Of a DNA stretch of 64,000 nucleotides, positions 23,662 through 35,279 are shown piece after piece. How positions within the stretch are numbered: position 1 is the first letter of the stretch; every line of letters begins with the position of its first letter. A model generated the notes under the pieces. It searched no databases and had not been told where the DNA came from. It worked only from the letters and a program-made list of their open reading frames with translations. The stretch is from Malaya genurostris. Taxonomy: Eukaryota; Arthropoda; Insecta; Diptera; Culicidae. A program made the position numbers and the translations under genes. The DNA lies in NCBI RefSeq assembly GCF_030247185.1, contig NC_080570.1, forward strand, positions 122,762,689 through 122,826,688, in the 5' to 3' direction.

Positions 23662-25149
23662 ATGCCTGCGTCCAACCGGAAAGGCAACAAGCCTAAGGCT
23701 AAAAATAATTCAATACGGAATAAATCACAATCCGTTATTCAACATTTTTCTAATAACATTCACGATCTTATAGAATCTGAATGTAAAAATAAAAGACAAC
23801 GGACGGATTTCCCTTCCGTTGATCCTATGCCGTCTAACAATATTTACGAGATTCTTCCTGAATCCGATTGTAGCGACATAGAAGAAAATTCTTCAAAAAT
23901 TCCCAAAATGGACGCTTGTCGTTCTGGGAAGAAACATCAATCTATGCCACCAGTGACGGTGATGATTTCCGACTTCAAAGCATTCCGTACTGAGCTTTCT
24001 ACTTTTCTCCCGGAAGTAAAAGTCTCATTTCAAATCGGACGAAGAGGAGAATGTCGAGTCTTGGTGAATGGATTGGAAGATTACGAACGTCTTATTCGAT
24101 ATTTGTCCGAGAAACTTCATAAATTTTATTCATATGATATAAAATCAGACAGACCCTTCAAGGCTGTCTTGAAAGGATTATCAAATGATCAAAGTATTGA
24201 TGAAATTAAAAATGAACTAAAAGAATTGCTTGGTTTTGCCCCTTCCCAAGTAATACTTATGAAAAAAAGAGCGAATGGTACTTCTAAACCACGCTCTGGA
24301 ATTTCCCATGAACTTTACCTAATACACTTCAATCGAAGTGATGTAAACAATTTGAAAACTTTAGAAAAAGTACGTTTCATTTCCCACATTAAAATTCATT
24401 GGGAACATTATAAACGGCATAATCGTATTGCTAACTTAACGCAATGTCGTCGTTGCCAAGGCTTCGGTCATGGAACCAAAAATTGTCATATGGATATACG
24501 GTGTTTGAATTGTGGTAAATCGCATTCGAAAGACGTTTGTCCAATGAATGAAACCACTGATAAATTTTCATGTTCAAATTGCAATGGAAATCATAAATCC
24601 AATTATTTGAAATGTCCTGTCAGGGAAAAAATTTTAAACGCTCGTTCGCTTAGACAACAAGTCAAATCAACGACCTTAAATTTACAGAATATACCTGACA
24701 ATTCTTCTAAGGCACCTGCCAATTCGTCTTCTAACGAAAACAATTTATTGACAGGTAAATCGACCTCGTCATCATCTTCTTCTAATGTCAGTTATGCTGG
24801 TATATTAGGTAGAAATCTATCTCCTATTTCTTCTAATGTAAATAATCAAAACACACCGCCTTGCAGTTCTTCTTCTAACGAAAACAATTTATTAATAGGT
24901 AGACCGGCCAAATCATCTTCTTCTAATGGCAGTCTACCTACAAATATTCCTTCAATGCCATTCGCTTCTTTAAATGAAGTCGATTTAGGCGATATAACTG
25001 AAAATAAAATGATCTACCTACAAGATCAACTTTTTCAAATGATCATCCAAATGAATTCGACTTCATCACTCTTTGAAGCATTTCAAATCGGATGGAAATT
25101 TGCAAATAATATTATAATGAATTTAAAATTTAACAGTGATGTTAAATAA
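23662..25149 (+). CDS. Jockey ORF1, Gag-like protein with three zinc knuckles, 495 aa
   Basis: This is the nucleic-acid chaperone and packaging protein of the element. The N-terminal 90 residues are basic and disordered. Residues about 95-250 form the RRM-like region that precedes the knuckles in Jockey Gag proteins. Three CCHC-type fingers follow (CRRCQGFGHGTKNC, CLNCGKSHSKDVC and CSNCNGNHKSNYLKC), then a Ser/Asn-rich tail with a repeated SSSNENNLL(T/I)G segment. Start chosen at the ATG with a following basic run. The reading frame is intact. Its stop overlaps the ORF2 start (ATGTTAAATAA, 25139-25149). Confidence 0.92.
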   Translation: MPASNRKGNKPKAKNNSIRNKSQSVIQHFSNNIHDLIESECKNKRQRTDFPSVDPMPSNNIYEILPESDCSDIEENSSKIPKMDACRSGKKHQSMPPVTVMISDFKAFRTELSTFLPEVKVSFQIGRRGECRVLVNGLEDYERLIRYLSEKLHKFYSYDIKSDRPFKAVLKGLSNDQSIDEIKNELKELLGFAPSQVILMKKRANGTSKPRSGISHELYLIHFNRSDVNNLKTLEKVRFISHIKIHWEHYKRHNRIANLTQCRRCQGFGHGTKNCHMDIRCLNCGKSHSKDVCPMNETTDKFSCSNCNGNHKSNYLKCPVREKILNARSLRQQVKSTTLNLQNIPDNSSKAPANSSSNENNLLTGKSTSSSSSSNVSYAGILGRNLSPISSNVNNQNTPPCSSSSNENNLLIGRPAKSSSSNGSLPTNIPSMPFASLNEVDLGDITENKMIYLQDQLFQMIIQMNSTSSLFEAFQIGWKFANNIIMNLKFNSDVK

Positions 25150-27791
25150 TTATTTGAATATTTTAAATTGGAATGCTCGATCTTTGAAATCGAGTGAAGA
25201 TGAATTTTATAATTTTCTCAAAGTTCACAAAATTCATATTGCCATTGTGACAGAAACTTTTCTTAAACCAAATGTAAAATTGAAAAGTAATCCACATTAT
25301 GTGGTTCATCGATTTGACAGGTTTACTGGAATGGGTGGTGGAGTTGCCATTTTTGTCCAACGGCAAATTAAACATCGAATTTTACCTTCTTTCAATACTA
25401 AAGTTATTGAAAGCTTGGGAATCGAAGTTGAAACCATTCATGGAATTTATTTCATCGCTGGAGCATATTTGCCATTCCAATGCACCGGCGAACAATTAAA
25501 TTTCTTTAAAGGCGATTTGCAAAAACTTACAAGATATCGATCGAAATTTTTCGTAATAGGGGACTTAAATGCTAAGCATGTCCAGTGGAATTGTAGGCAA
25601 AATAACAGTAATGGTAAAATACTTCATAATCAACTCTCAGCTGGTTACTTTACAGTTCTTCATCCCAGTAATCCTACTTGTTTCTCTTCCGTGAAAAACC
25701 CGTCTACAATTGATCTGGTTCTAACAGATCAAAGTCACATTTGTAGTGAACCGATTACTCATGCTGATTTTGACTCAGATCATCTTCCTGTAACATTCAG
25801 ACTTTCCAACGAAGCTATAATTAATCCAATTAGTTCTATTTTCAACTATCATAGAGCTAATTGGTTGGATTACAGATCTCACATTGAAAATCATGTGGAT
25901 CATGAAACTATTTTAGAAAATTCTGCTGACATCGACACAGCAATTGATAATTTGAATCATTATATTATCGAAGCTAGAAATCTTTCAGTTCCCAAAGCTC
26001 AAACTAAATTAAATTCTCCTATCATCGATGACAATCTTCAACTGCTCATTCGGTTGAAGAATGTTCGTCGACGACAATATCAACGTTCTCGTGATCCTGC
26101 TATGAAAAACATAGTTAAGGATTTACAAAAAGAAATTAAACATAGATTTACTCTTTTGCGAAATGAAAATTTCGCTAAAGAAGTTGAACAAATTAAACTA
26201 TATTCTAAACCTTTCTGGAAACTTTCTAAGGTTCTTAAGAAACCTCAGAAACCAATTCCTGCTCTCAAGGAAGGAAATCAAATACTTCTTACAAAAGGTG
26301 AAAAAGCTCAAAAACTTGCTCAGCAGTTCGAGAGTGTCCACAATTTTAATTTAAACGTTGTGAGTCCTATTGAAAATGAAGTCTCACTGAAGTATGATCA
26401 TATTTCAACCCAAGTGTTATTACCAAATGACATTCTTGAGACCAATTTTGATGAAATTAAATCAATTATTAGGAAACTCAAAAACATGAAGGCTCCTGGT
26501 AATGATGGAATTTTTAATATTCTTATTAAAAATCTTCCCGATGTTGCCTTGAGACTCCTGGTTAAAATTTTCAACAAGTGTTTTTCATTAGCTTACTTCC
26601 CAAAAAGATGGAAAAACGCTAAAGTAATTCCTATCCTAAAACCTGATAAAAACCCAGCAGAAACATCAAGTTATCGCCCAATTAGCTTACTTTCTTCTAT
26701 CAGTAAACTTTTTGAAAAAATTATCTTGTTAAGAATGATGACTCATATAAATGAGAATTCAATTTTTTTACCAGAGCAGTTTGGATTTCGTCATGAACAT
26801 TCAACTACTCATCAACTTGTCAGAGTAACGAACATGATAAAATCAAATAAATCTTCTGGGTTATCCACTGGAGTTGCTTTTCTAGACATAGAAAAAGCAT
26901 TCGACAGTGTTTGGCACAAAGGTTTAATAGCAAAAATGTCTGATTTCCAGTTTCCTATTTATTTGATCAAAATGATTCAAAATTATTTAACTGATCGTAC
27001 TCTTCAGGTTAGCTATCAGAATTGTAAATCTGAATTGCTACCCGTACGAGCCGGTGTTCCGCAGGGTTCGAGTGTAGCTCCAATCTTGTATAATATTTTC
27101 ACTTCTGATCTTCCAAATCTACCCGTTGGTTGTCAGAAATCGCTATTCTGTGACGACACAAGTCTGTTAGCCACAGGTAGAAATCAAAGAGTGATCTGCA
27201 GTCGCCTACAAAGAAGTTTAAATATTTTCAGTGATTATCTGTCAAAATGGAAAATTTCAACCAAATGCAGCAAAAACGCAATTAATTATCTTCCCTCATA
27301 AGCCAAGAGCTTCTTTTATTAAACCAAACAATAATCACATTCTAAAATTGAATGGCTTGGAATTGACATGGTCTGATCAAGCTAAATACTTAGGTTTAAC
27401 GTATGACAAAAAACTCACTTTCAAGGATCACATTGCAGGAATCCAGGCAAAGTGTAATAAATATATTAAATGTTTATATCCTCTTATAAACAGAAATTCT
27501 AAGCTCTGTCTAAAAAACAAATTGTTAATTTATAAACAAATTTTCAGACCAGCCATGCTTTATGCGGTACCAATTTGGTCAAGTTGTTGTTCCACCAGGA
27601 AGAAAACGCTTCAAAGGATTCAGAATAAAATTCTGAAAATGATTTTGAAGCGTCCTCCCTGGTTTAGCACAAATGAGTTACACAGACTCACAAATATAGA
27701 ACCATTAGATGTAATGTCACATAATATTATAAGCAAATTCCGACAAAAATCGATGCAATCTTCAATTGAATCGATTCGCTCTCTGTATTAG
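25139..27791 (+). pseudogene. Jockey ORF2 (APE endonuclease plus reverse transcriptase), one frameshift
   Basis: The apurinic-type endonuclease occupies residues about 1-225: NWNARSL, VTETFL, GDLNAKHVQW, STIDLVLT and SDHLPV carry the usual catalytic positions. The reverse transcriptase follows, with SYRPISLLSSISKLFEKII, QFGFRHEHSTTHQL, FLDIEKAFDSVWH, GVPQGSSVAPILYN and FCDDTSLLA; both aspartates of the usual ADD box are there but Ala has become Cys. A one-base shift at about 27255-27262 ends the first frame at 27301; the second runs from within the overlap to 27791 with the thumb/C-terminal region (YLGLTYDKKLTFKDHI, RPAMLYAVPIW). With that lesion the copy cannot make full ORF2. ORF2 probably starts by re-initiation after ORF1. 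Confidence 0.92.
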
Positions 27792-27911
27792 TTAGTAAGT
27801 TAGTATATAAGTTCCTTTTCCCCATTACACAATACAAGTAGGTTTAGAATTTTCCCTACACAAAAATCTCAGAATTGCGGAAGCAAATGATGTCTTCATG
27901 GTAATAACCAA

Positions 27912-28970
<1,059 letters not shown>

Positions 28971-28977
28971 GTTATAT

Positions 28978-28978
<1 letters not shown>

Positions 28979-29020
<42 letters not shown>
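28979..29020. repeat. (TA)n microsatellite, right arm
   Basis: About 21 TA units to the right of the mariner, followed by the last 90 bases of the Jockey 3' UTR (ACAGGGCTGAAAAGTC ...) and its A tail. Confidence 0.93.
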
Positions 29021-29021
<1 letters not shown>

Positions 29022-29149
29022 CAGGGCTGAAAAGTCACCACTTGTGGCTGAACACCCAATTTAAATCTTAATAATTTAATTTTAACTCATATTCCAATAA
29101 ATAGTTATTTAAAAAAAAAAAAAAAGAAAAAAAAAACGATATTGAATTC

Positions 29150-31550
29150 GCTCTAATTTGATAATATGAGAGTTTGCAGCGGAACGAAAGCAAACGCATC
29201 CATATTCCATCACTGAAAGTATCGTTGTCTGATACAATTTTATTAGATCTTCCGGATGAGCACCCCACCAAGATCCTGTTATTGTTCGAAGAAAATTTAC
29301 TCTTTGTTGGAATTTTGTTATCAAAAACCTAATGTGTCCTTCACACGTGCATTTGGAATCAAACCACACCCCAAGGTATTTGAAAGTCAAAACCTGTTGG
29401 ATCATTCTTCCCATCATATGAAGCTGAAGCTGCGCGGGATCATGCTTTCTTGAAAAGACGACTAACTCTGTTTTCTCCGCAGAGAATTCGATACCCAAAT
29501 GAACAGCCCAAACGGACAAGTTATCTAAGGTATCTTGCAATGGTTTTTGCAGATCAATAGCTTTGGGTCCAGTAACTGAAACTACGCCATCATCTGCCAA
29601 TTGTCTTAGTGTACATGGGGTTACTAGACAGCTGTCAATGTCATTCACGTAAAAATTATAAAGGAGCGGACTGAGGCATGAGCCTTGCGGTAGACCCATG
29701 TAGCTAATTCTGAATGTTGCCAAATCGCCATGTGAAAAATGCATACGTTTCTCTGACAAAAGGTTGTGCAAATAATTATTTATAACCGCTGGGAGTCCAT
29801 GTTGGTGGAGCTTGTCTGAAAGAACATCAATGGAAACTGAATCAAATGCTCCTTTAATGTCTAAAAATACAGATGCCATTTGTTGCTTTTGAGCGAAGGC
29901 AATTTGGATGTCAGACGAAAGTAACGCAAGGCAATCATTCGTCCCTTTATTTCTACGGAAGCCAAACTGAGTATCTGACAACAAACCGTTCGTCTCGACC
30001 CAAGTGTCGAGACGTCGTAGAATAATTTTTTCGAACAATTTTCTGATGCAGGACAACATCGCAATGGGTCTATATGAGTTGTGATTGGAAGCTGGTTTCC
30101 CCGGCTTTTGAATGGCGATAACTTTCACTTGCCTCCAGTCAGGTGGAACAATATTTTGCTCAAGAAACTTGTTAAACAATTCCAACAAACGTCTTTTTGC
30201 GAGGTCGGGCAGATTCTTCACCAAGTTGAATTTAATTCTGTCCAACCCAGGAGCGTTATTGTTACAAGACATGAGTGCTATGGAAAAATCCATCATTGAA
30301 AAGGGGCTATCAATGGACCCATTATTTGGAAAAGATTCTCTTATAATGCTATGCGTAGGAACAGAATCTGGACAAACTTTCCTCGCAAAATCAAATATCC
30401 ATCGGTTCGAGTATTCCTCACTCTCATTTCCTACGTTACGATTCCTCATTCGTCTGGCCGTATTCCAAAGAGTGCTCATTTAGGTTTCTCTTGACAAACC
30501 TTCGACAAAATGTCTCCAATAGCTACATTTCTTGGCCCGTAGTATGCTCTTGTACTTTGTTTCTAAAGTCAAGAATTTTTCAAAATTCTGAGGAGTTCCT
30601 CCTCCTCGTTTTAAAAACGTCTTGAAAGCATTTTTCTTCGCGTGCTTAGCATCTGAGCACTATTTGTCCCACCATGGGTTTGGAGGCCTTCTGTTAGACG
30701 ATGGACCAAGAAATCGTTTGGTTTGGGCTTGTTCTGCGGCCTCCAGAATCGAACAAACGAGGAAGTCATATTCTTCAAGTGGGGGGAGCTCTTCCATTGA
30801 AGTTAAGGCACTTGAAATATTACTTTGGTATTTATTCCAGTCAATATTTTTTGTCAAATCATATGGAATATTAACTGAATTAGCAATGCCTTTGTTACTG
30901 CTAATTGAGATGATGATTGGTAAATGATCGCTACCGTGTCAATCAGGAAATACTTTCCAGGTGCAATCTAGTCGAATTGAAGTCGAACAAAGAGATAAAT
31001 CTAATGCACTTGGACGTGCAGGAGGTCTTGGGATCCGTGTCATGCTACCCATATTTAGTACCGTCATGCTAAAATTGTCGCAAATATTATATATTAGAGA
31101 TGATCTGCTATCATTGTAAACGGAACCCCACATCATTCCGTGCGAATTGAAATCTCCTAAAATCAAACGTGGAGCAGGAAGGGCTTCGACAATTTCATTA
31201 AGCTGTCGTTGTCCAACTTGAGCTATTGGAGGAATATATACCGAAGCAATGCAAATGTCCTTTCCTTTAATGTTTATTTGACAAGCAACAACTTCTATAC
31301 TAGAAGTCGAAGGAATGTTTAATCTATAAAAGGAATAACATTTCTTAATTCCTAAAAACACTCCACCATACGGAGAGTTTCTATCGAGACGTATAATGTT
31401 AAAGTCATTAAAATTTAAGACTATGTTTGATGTAAGCCATGTTTCGCACAATGCAAATACATCACATTTTTGACTATGCAACAAAACTGCTTCGACAATT
31501 CCACTGCAGGACAGTGATTGAATCATTTGCGGCGGATGATAAATTATCCA
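29150..31550 (-). pseudogene. I-superfamily LINE ORF2, 5' part: endonuclease and reverse transcriptase, with stops
   Basis: Reading right to left, an APE endonuclease (CETWLTS, LILGDFNSHGMMWG, SALDLSLC, then GSDHLPI past a TGA near 30937) leads to a linker and the RT (SYRPIAMLSCIRKLFEKII, QFGFRRNKGTNDC, VFLDIKGAFDSV, GLPQGSCLSPLLYN, QLADDGVVSV). In-frame stops are at about 30937 (TGA), 30659 (TAG) and 30479 (TAA). The frame reaches LERIQYR at the Jockey border and resumes at 23399. Together with ORF1 and the RNase H domain this is an old, inactive I-group element (Loner, I or Outcast relatives are possible). Confidence 0.9.
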
Positions 31551-31711
31551 TCAAATGATACAAAACCTGAAAGGACTGGCCATTGAGCTGATAACTGTTT
31601 CAAAAAAGTTCTAGCTATTGGAAGGAATGCCGTTATGATGGTCTTTAGAGGTTCAGAACTGTTGAATGCTGCGAAAATCCATTCTACAATTTCCGGAAAC
31701 TTCAGTAATCC

Positions 31712-32809
31712 TTATGGTGGCTGTGAAACGGAGCCCACTGGATTATTGTCTTTTCTTGTGCTAGTTGCTGGATTGGTTTGTGAATTTGACGAAACAGGAG
31801 GCACAGTTTTTGGTTTTAAATTTGGCTTTTTAGCTTTAACACGGGGATCTTTTTTTGAAGGTGTAATTTTAGGTGTCTTTTTTGGTATTTTATGGTTTGG
31901 TAATCTCCTCTTAACAGACCCTTGAGGAGTGACAAACGAGGTATCTTCACTATTTCCGTCAGAGTCAGATTCCTCTGGCTCTGCAAGATTTGAAAAACCG
32001 TTTTCGGTTTCCAAAGGGGAGACATGTATGACCGTTTTGAGCATTTCTGCATATGTGCGCTTAGACCGTGCTTTTAAAGAAAGCTTCATTTTGTCTTTAC
32101 GCAGCTTAAATGCAGCGCACACTGAAAGATCTTCATGAGGACTTTCCCCACAATAAACACATTTTTCAACATCTTTATCGCAAAGATTATCCTTATGAGG
32201 CCCTTGACATTTGATACATTTGGACTTATTACTACAGTAAGTAGCTGTATGTCCGATTTTTTTACAGTTCGTGCAATTCATAACATGCGGTACGAAAAGC
32301 CGAACAGGAAGACGAATTTTATCGATATAGACATGGCTAGGCAACGCAGATCCGGCAAATGTTACGCGAAACGAATCTGAGGGACGATAAGACTTTTTTC
32401 CATCGACAATAGATGCTGAGTACAATTGTTTGCACTCGAGTATCTTAACTCCCTCAAGCATGGAGTTTTTAAAAAGGCCTACTCCATTTTTAAGTAAATC
32501 ATTCGATGGAATGTAAACTCGATATTCAATAGCAAATAATTTACAGGTTACAATATCGTTTGCCTGTTTCAAGTCGTTAACAACAACTCGAATTTTATCT
32601 CTATTAACCTTACAGATTTCTTTAACTTCAGAGAAATGTGATGTCAAATCCTTTGTAATTTGCATCAAGTTTAAAATCTTTTCTTTATTTCGAAGATAGA
32701 CTATCCATGGCCCAGTGGTACCCTGTGGATAATGTTTAGCCCTCGGAGTATTTAAACTCTTACTAGTATCCGGAATCGGATTCGGATGATCTTCCATGAG
32801 ATCATCCAT
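31712..32809 (-). pseudogene. I-superfamily LINE ORF1, Gag-like with CCHC fingers, early stop
   Basis: The frame of 365 residues starts MDDLMEDHPNPIPDTS. Residues about 25-185 are the RNA-binding region typical of I-group ORF1 (GPWIVYLRNKEKILNLMQIT, RVYIPSNDLLKNGVG). Then come fingers CTNCKKIGHTATYC and CIKCQGPHKDNLC, and a third, CVYCGESPHEDLSVC. The tail is basic, rich in Lys and Pro. A TAA at 31709-31711 ends it, but the same frame goes on for about 55 codons (LKFPEIVEWIFAAFN...) to a second stop, so the original protein was probably longer. ORF2 begins soon after, near 31550-31526. Confidence 0.85.
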
Positions 32810-33138
32810 TACATTAATTTTTTTTGTAAATTAATAATACCAAAATAAAAACTTATGTTTAGTAAAATTTCAGATATAAGAAATAAAAAATAAATTAAAT
32901 GAAATCTACCTTGTAGCTGATGTCTCTGTTCCCTTATCGTGAAGCTCTTCCAACGATTTCCAATTGGCAGTCTTCTGCTACTAATAGTACTGTTGTTGTA
33001 CCGTTGAATTCCACTATGTTATATCACGTCATTACACTCTCACAAAGTCACTATTTTCACAGTCACTATTTTTTCGAAAGTGTTTCAAACGTTATAATAC
33101 AGATACGTATTTCGGAATGCTATTTGCATCCTTCTTCA
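32810..33138. other. 5' UTR side of the I-superfamily LINE, border with the Penelope-like element
   Basis: Non-coding. It should contain the LINE 5' UTR and internal promoter, but the true 5' end was not found because the expected duplication of the sequence after the 3' tail (TACGTCATTGGTTC) is absent here. From about 33080 the text (ATACGTATTTCGGAATGC, GCATCCTTCTTCAGTG) resembles Penelope-like terminal sequence. Confidence 0.5.
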
Positions 33139-33790
33139 GTGTATCGGTTTTATAAGTTTATTGAAAGAATGCTGCAGTGAAGTTCCTTTTATACAAACGT
33201 AAGTAGGTAGAAACGTAAATAGGTAAACCAAAAAAGGAACAAAAAAAAAAAGGAAAGGTAAAAACAGGTAACAGAAAACTGGAAGAGTTAAGTGTTTTCT
33301 ATGTTTGTTTTTATCTTGGATATGGGTAGTAACTGGAAAAGCCAAGAAGATCTATTCCCTTGGTCTCGGTTTAATAAAGAGATGGAGTTGTTTTTGAATA
33401 TTTCTAAACTTTCTGCTGAATCTAATTTCCATGGATTGGAAATTTGTCTTAAGATTTTTATGTCATTAGTAGTGAGTTCATGATCTTCAAAATTCTTTTC
33501 CAATTCTTTGGATGCTTTCGCTATTTCTGAGATATGTTCCTTGAAGCGAATGTCCAGTGTTCTCTTTGTTTGTCCGATGTATATTTTATCGCAATGAGGA
33601 CACGAGATTTTGTATACCCCAGACTTTTTCAAATTCCAGTTCCAGTTTTCTGTTACCTGTTTTTACCTTTCATTTTTTTTTTGTTCCTTTTTTGGTTTAC
33701 CTATTTACGTTTCTACCTACTTACGTTTGTATAAAAGGAATTTCACTGCAGCATTCTTCCAATAAACTTATAAAACCGATACTCTGAAGA
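33080..33790 (-). mobile_element. Penelope-like element fragment with inverted arms
   Basis: An endonuclease frame (33288-33632) lies between two arms of about 145 bases, 33141-33285 and 33640-33782, which are near-identical reverse complements. Each contains GGTAAAAACAGGTAACAG, GTAAGTAGGTAGAAACG and CGGTTTTATAAGTTTATT in its sense. The reverse-transcriptase part is missing. Penelope copies often carry terminal repeats and inverted pieces, so the form fits a 5'-truncated copy. Confidence 0.8.
33288..33632 (-). pseudogene. GIY-YIG endonuclease domain of a Penelope-like element, partial
   Basis: The 114-residue frame starts MKKSGVYKISCPHCDKIYIG. GVYKI and KIYIGQTKRTLDIRFKEH are the GIY and YIG motifs with the conserved Arg after them, and CPHC is the Cys pair that sits between the two motifs in Penelope endonucleases. 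The C-terminal part (DQGNRSSWLFQLL) runs into one of the inverted arms. No RT precedes it. In intact elements this domain is the C-terminal end of one RT-endonuclease protein and nicks the target DNA. Confidence 0.88.
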
Positions 33791-34164
33791 TTACATAGCA
33801 CTCCGCTAATCGACTGAGCCACTGAAGCACTGAATAATTGATACATATAATTCTAAACAGCGGTAACCCAGTGCAAATTACACTGGGAGCCGGTAAAATT
33901 CTGTACGAATGGAATATTGCGTCATTTGACAGAATAAGCAGTTATGAATTGTATCGTTTGTAGAATTATGTTACCTGTAAAATTCAAAATTTCTTTCTGA
34001 AATTGATTGCTACAATCATCATTCTCGCACACGTACGCCTCTAGCTGGGAAACACAACGTTAGATCGCCCATGGAGAATTAACATAATTTAATTATTCGG
34101 TAGAACTTTACGATCTTTACAAAAACTGTTGATTCATAAACGGTTAGTAAGTTTGTTTCCTTTT
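33791..34164. other. Intergenic stretch, nothing recognised
   Basis: No frame, repeat or site could be supported between the Penelope fragment and satellite block 2. Confidence 0.4.
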
Positions 34165-34965
34165 ATTCTGAAATCCGTGTGAAAAAAAGAAATCATGAAA
34201 CTTCGGAAATCCACTTAAATACGCATAAAAAATATCGTTACTGTGGATATCCGCGTGAAAAATTTGCGTCACTTCGGATATTCATTTGAACAAAAAAACG
34301 CTTGATTTCGGAAATTCACATAAAAAGAAGTAACTTCGAAAATCCACGAGAAAACAAAAATCGCGTAACTTCGGAAATCTATGTAAAAAAACCGTGAGAC
34401 TTCCGAAATTCACATAAAACGGCGTAACTTCGGAAATACGCGTAACCTCAGAAATTCGCTTGAAAATTCATGTAATTTCGAATCTCTGTGTAGCTTCGGG
34501 AATCAGTCATGAAAAAAAAAACGCGTAATTTCGGAAATCCGCATGAAAAATAAGTGTGACTTCGAAAATCCGCGTCAAAAACGTAACTTTGGAAATCTGC
34601 GTAAAAACAATCGCGTTACTTTAGATATCCCTGTGAAAAAAAATCCCATAAAAACCGCACCGTCACTTCAGAAATTCTCACAAAAAAAACCGCATAATTC
34701 AAGAAATTCGCGTAAAAACACCTAAACAGATATCAAGAAACTCCGCATGAAGTAAAAAACGCGAAAATCCGCATTAAAGAAGCGTAGCTATTCTTTCAGA
34801 AATTGGCATTAAAACAACGTGGAATTTCGGAAATCTGCGTGGAAAATAAGTGTGACTTCGAAAATCCGCGTAAAAAACGTAACTTTGGAAATCTGCGTGA
34901 AAACAATCGCGTTACTTTAGATATCCGTGTGGAAAAAAATCCCATTAAAAACCACACAAACTTTC
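34165..34965. repeat. Degenerate satellite, unit about 30 bp, block 2
   Basis: Same unit as block 1 (CGTAACTTCGGAAATCYGCGT plus A run). Inside it a stretch near 34535-34640 is repeated near 34825-34935 (GTGTGACTTCGAAAATCCGC in both), so a larger duplication of about 290 bases has occurred. Confidence 0.85.
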
Positions 34966-34968
34966 ACA

Positions 34969-35275
34969 AACTTAAATTCAAATGAAAGGTCCTGTGGTCC
35001 CATGCGTAATTCCTGAATTTCATGCGAAACCGACTTCCGGATCCGGAAATATAGGGTGAAGTGGGTTAAAAAATGTATACCATCACTGGAAATGTCGAAA
35101 AACCTTTAAAAAAATTTAAATCGACCTCAAATCTTTTCCAATTGATAGTTTTTATCAGTAGACGGTCAAACAAACCGATTTCGGTTATTCTTTTAAGAAT
35201 CGAAGACAATTATTTTGAAGAATACCACAGTATTATATGTGATAGTATGATATTGATATGAGAAAGGCATCATTA
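34969..35275 (-). repeat. Repeat family R1, partial copy C
   Basis: Reverse-sense match to 58855-59150: CAAATGAAAGGTCCTGTGG, GACTTCCGGATCCGG, GACGGTCAAACAAACCGATT and the end ATATGAGAAAGGCATCATTA. Its other half is missing; the break abuts satellite block 2. Confidence 0.85.
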
Positions 35276-35279
35276 CACC

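Noticed and set aside
33080..33145. Target-site duplication for the 5' end of the I-group LINE
   Set aside because: The sequence after the 3' A tract (TACGTCATTGG) was not found on the 5' side, so the true end is unknown.
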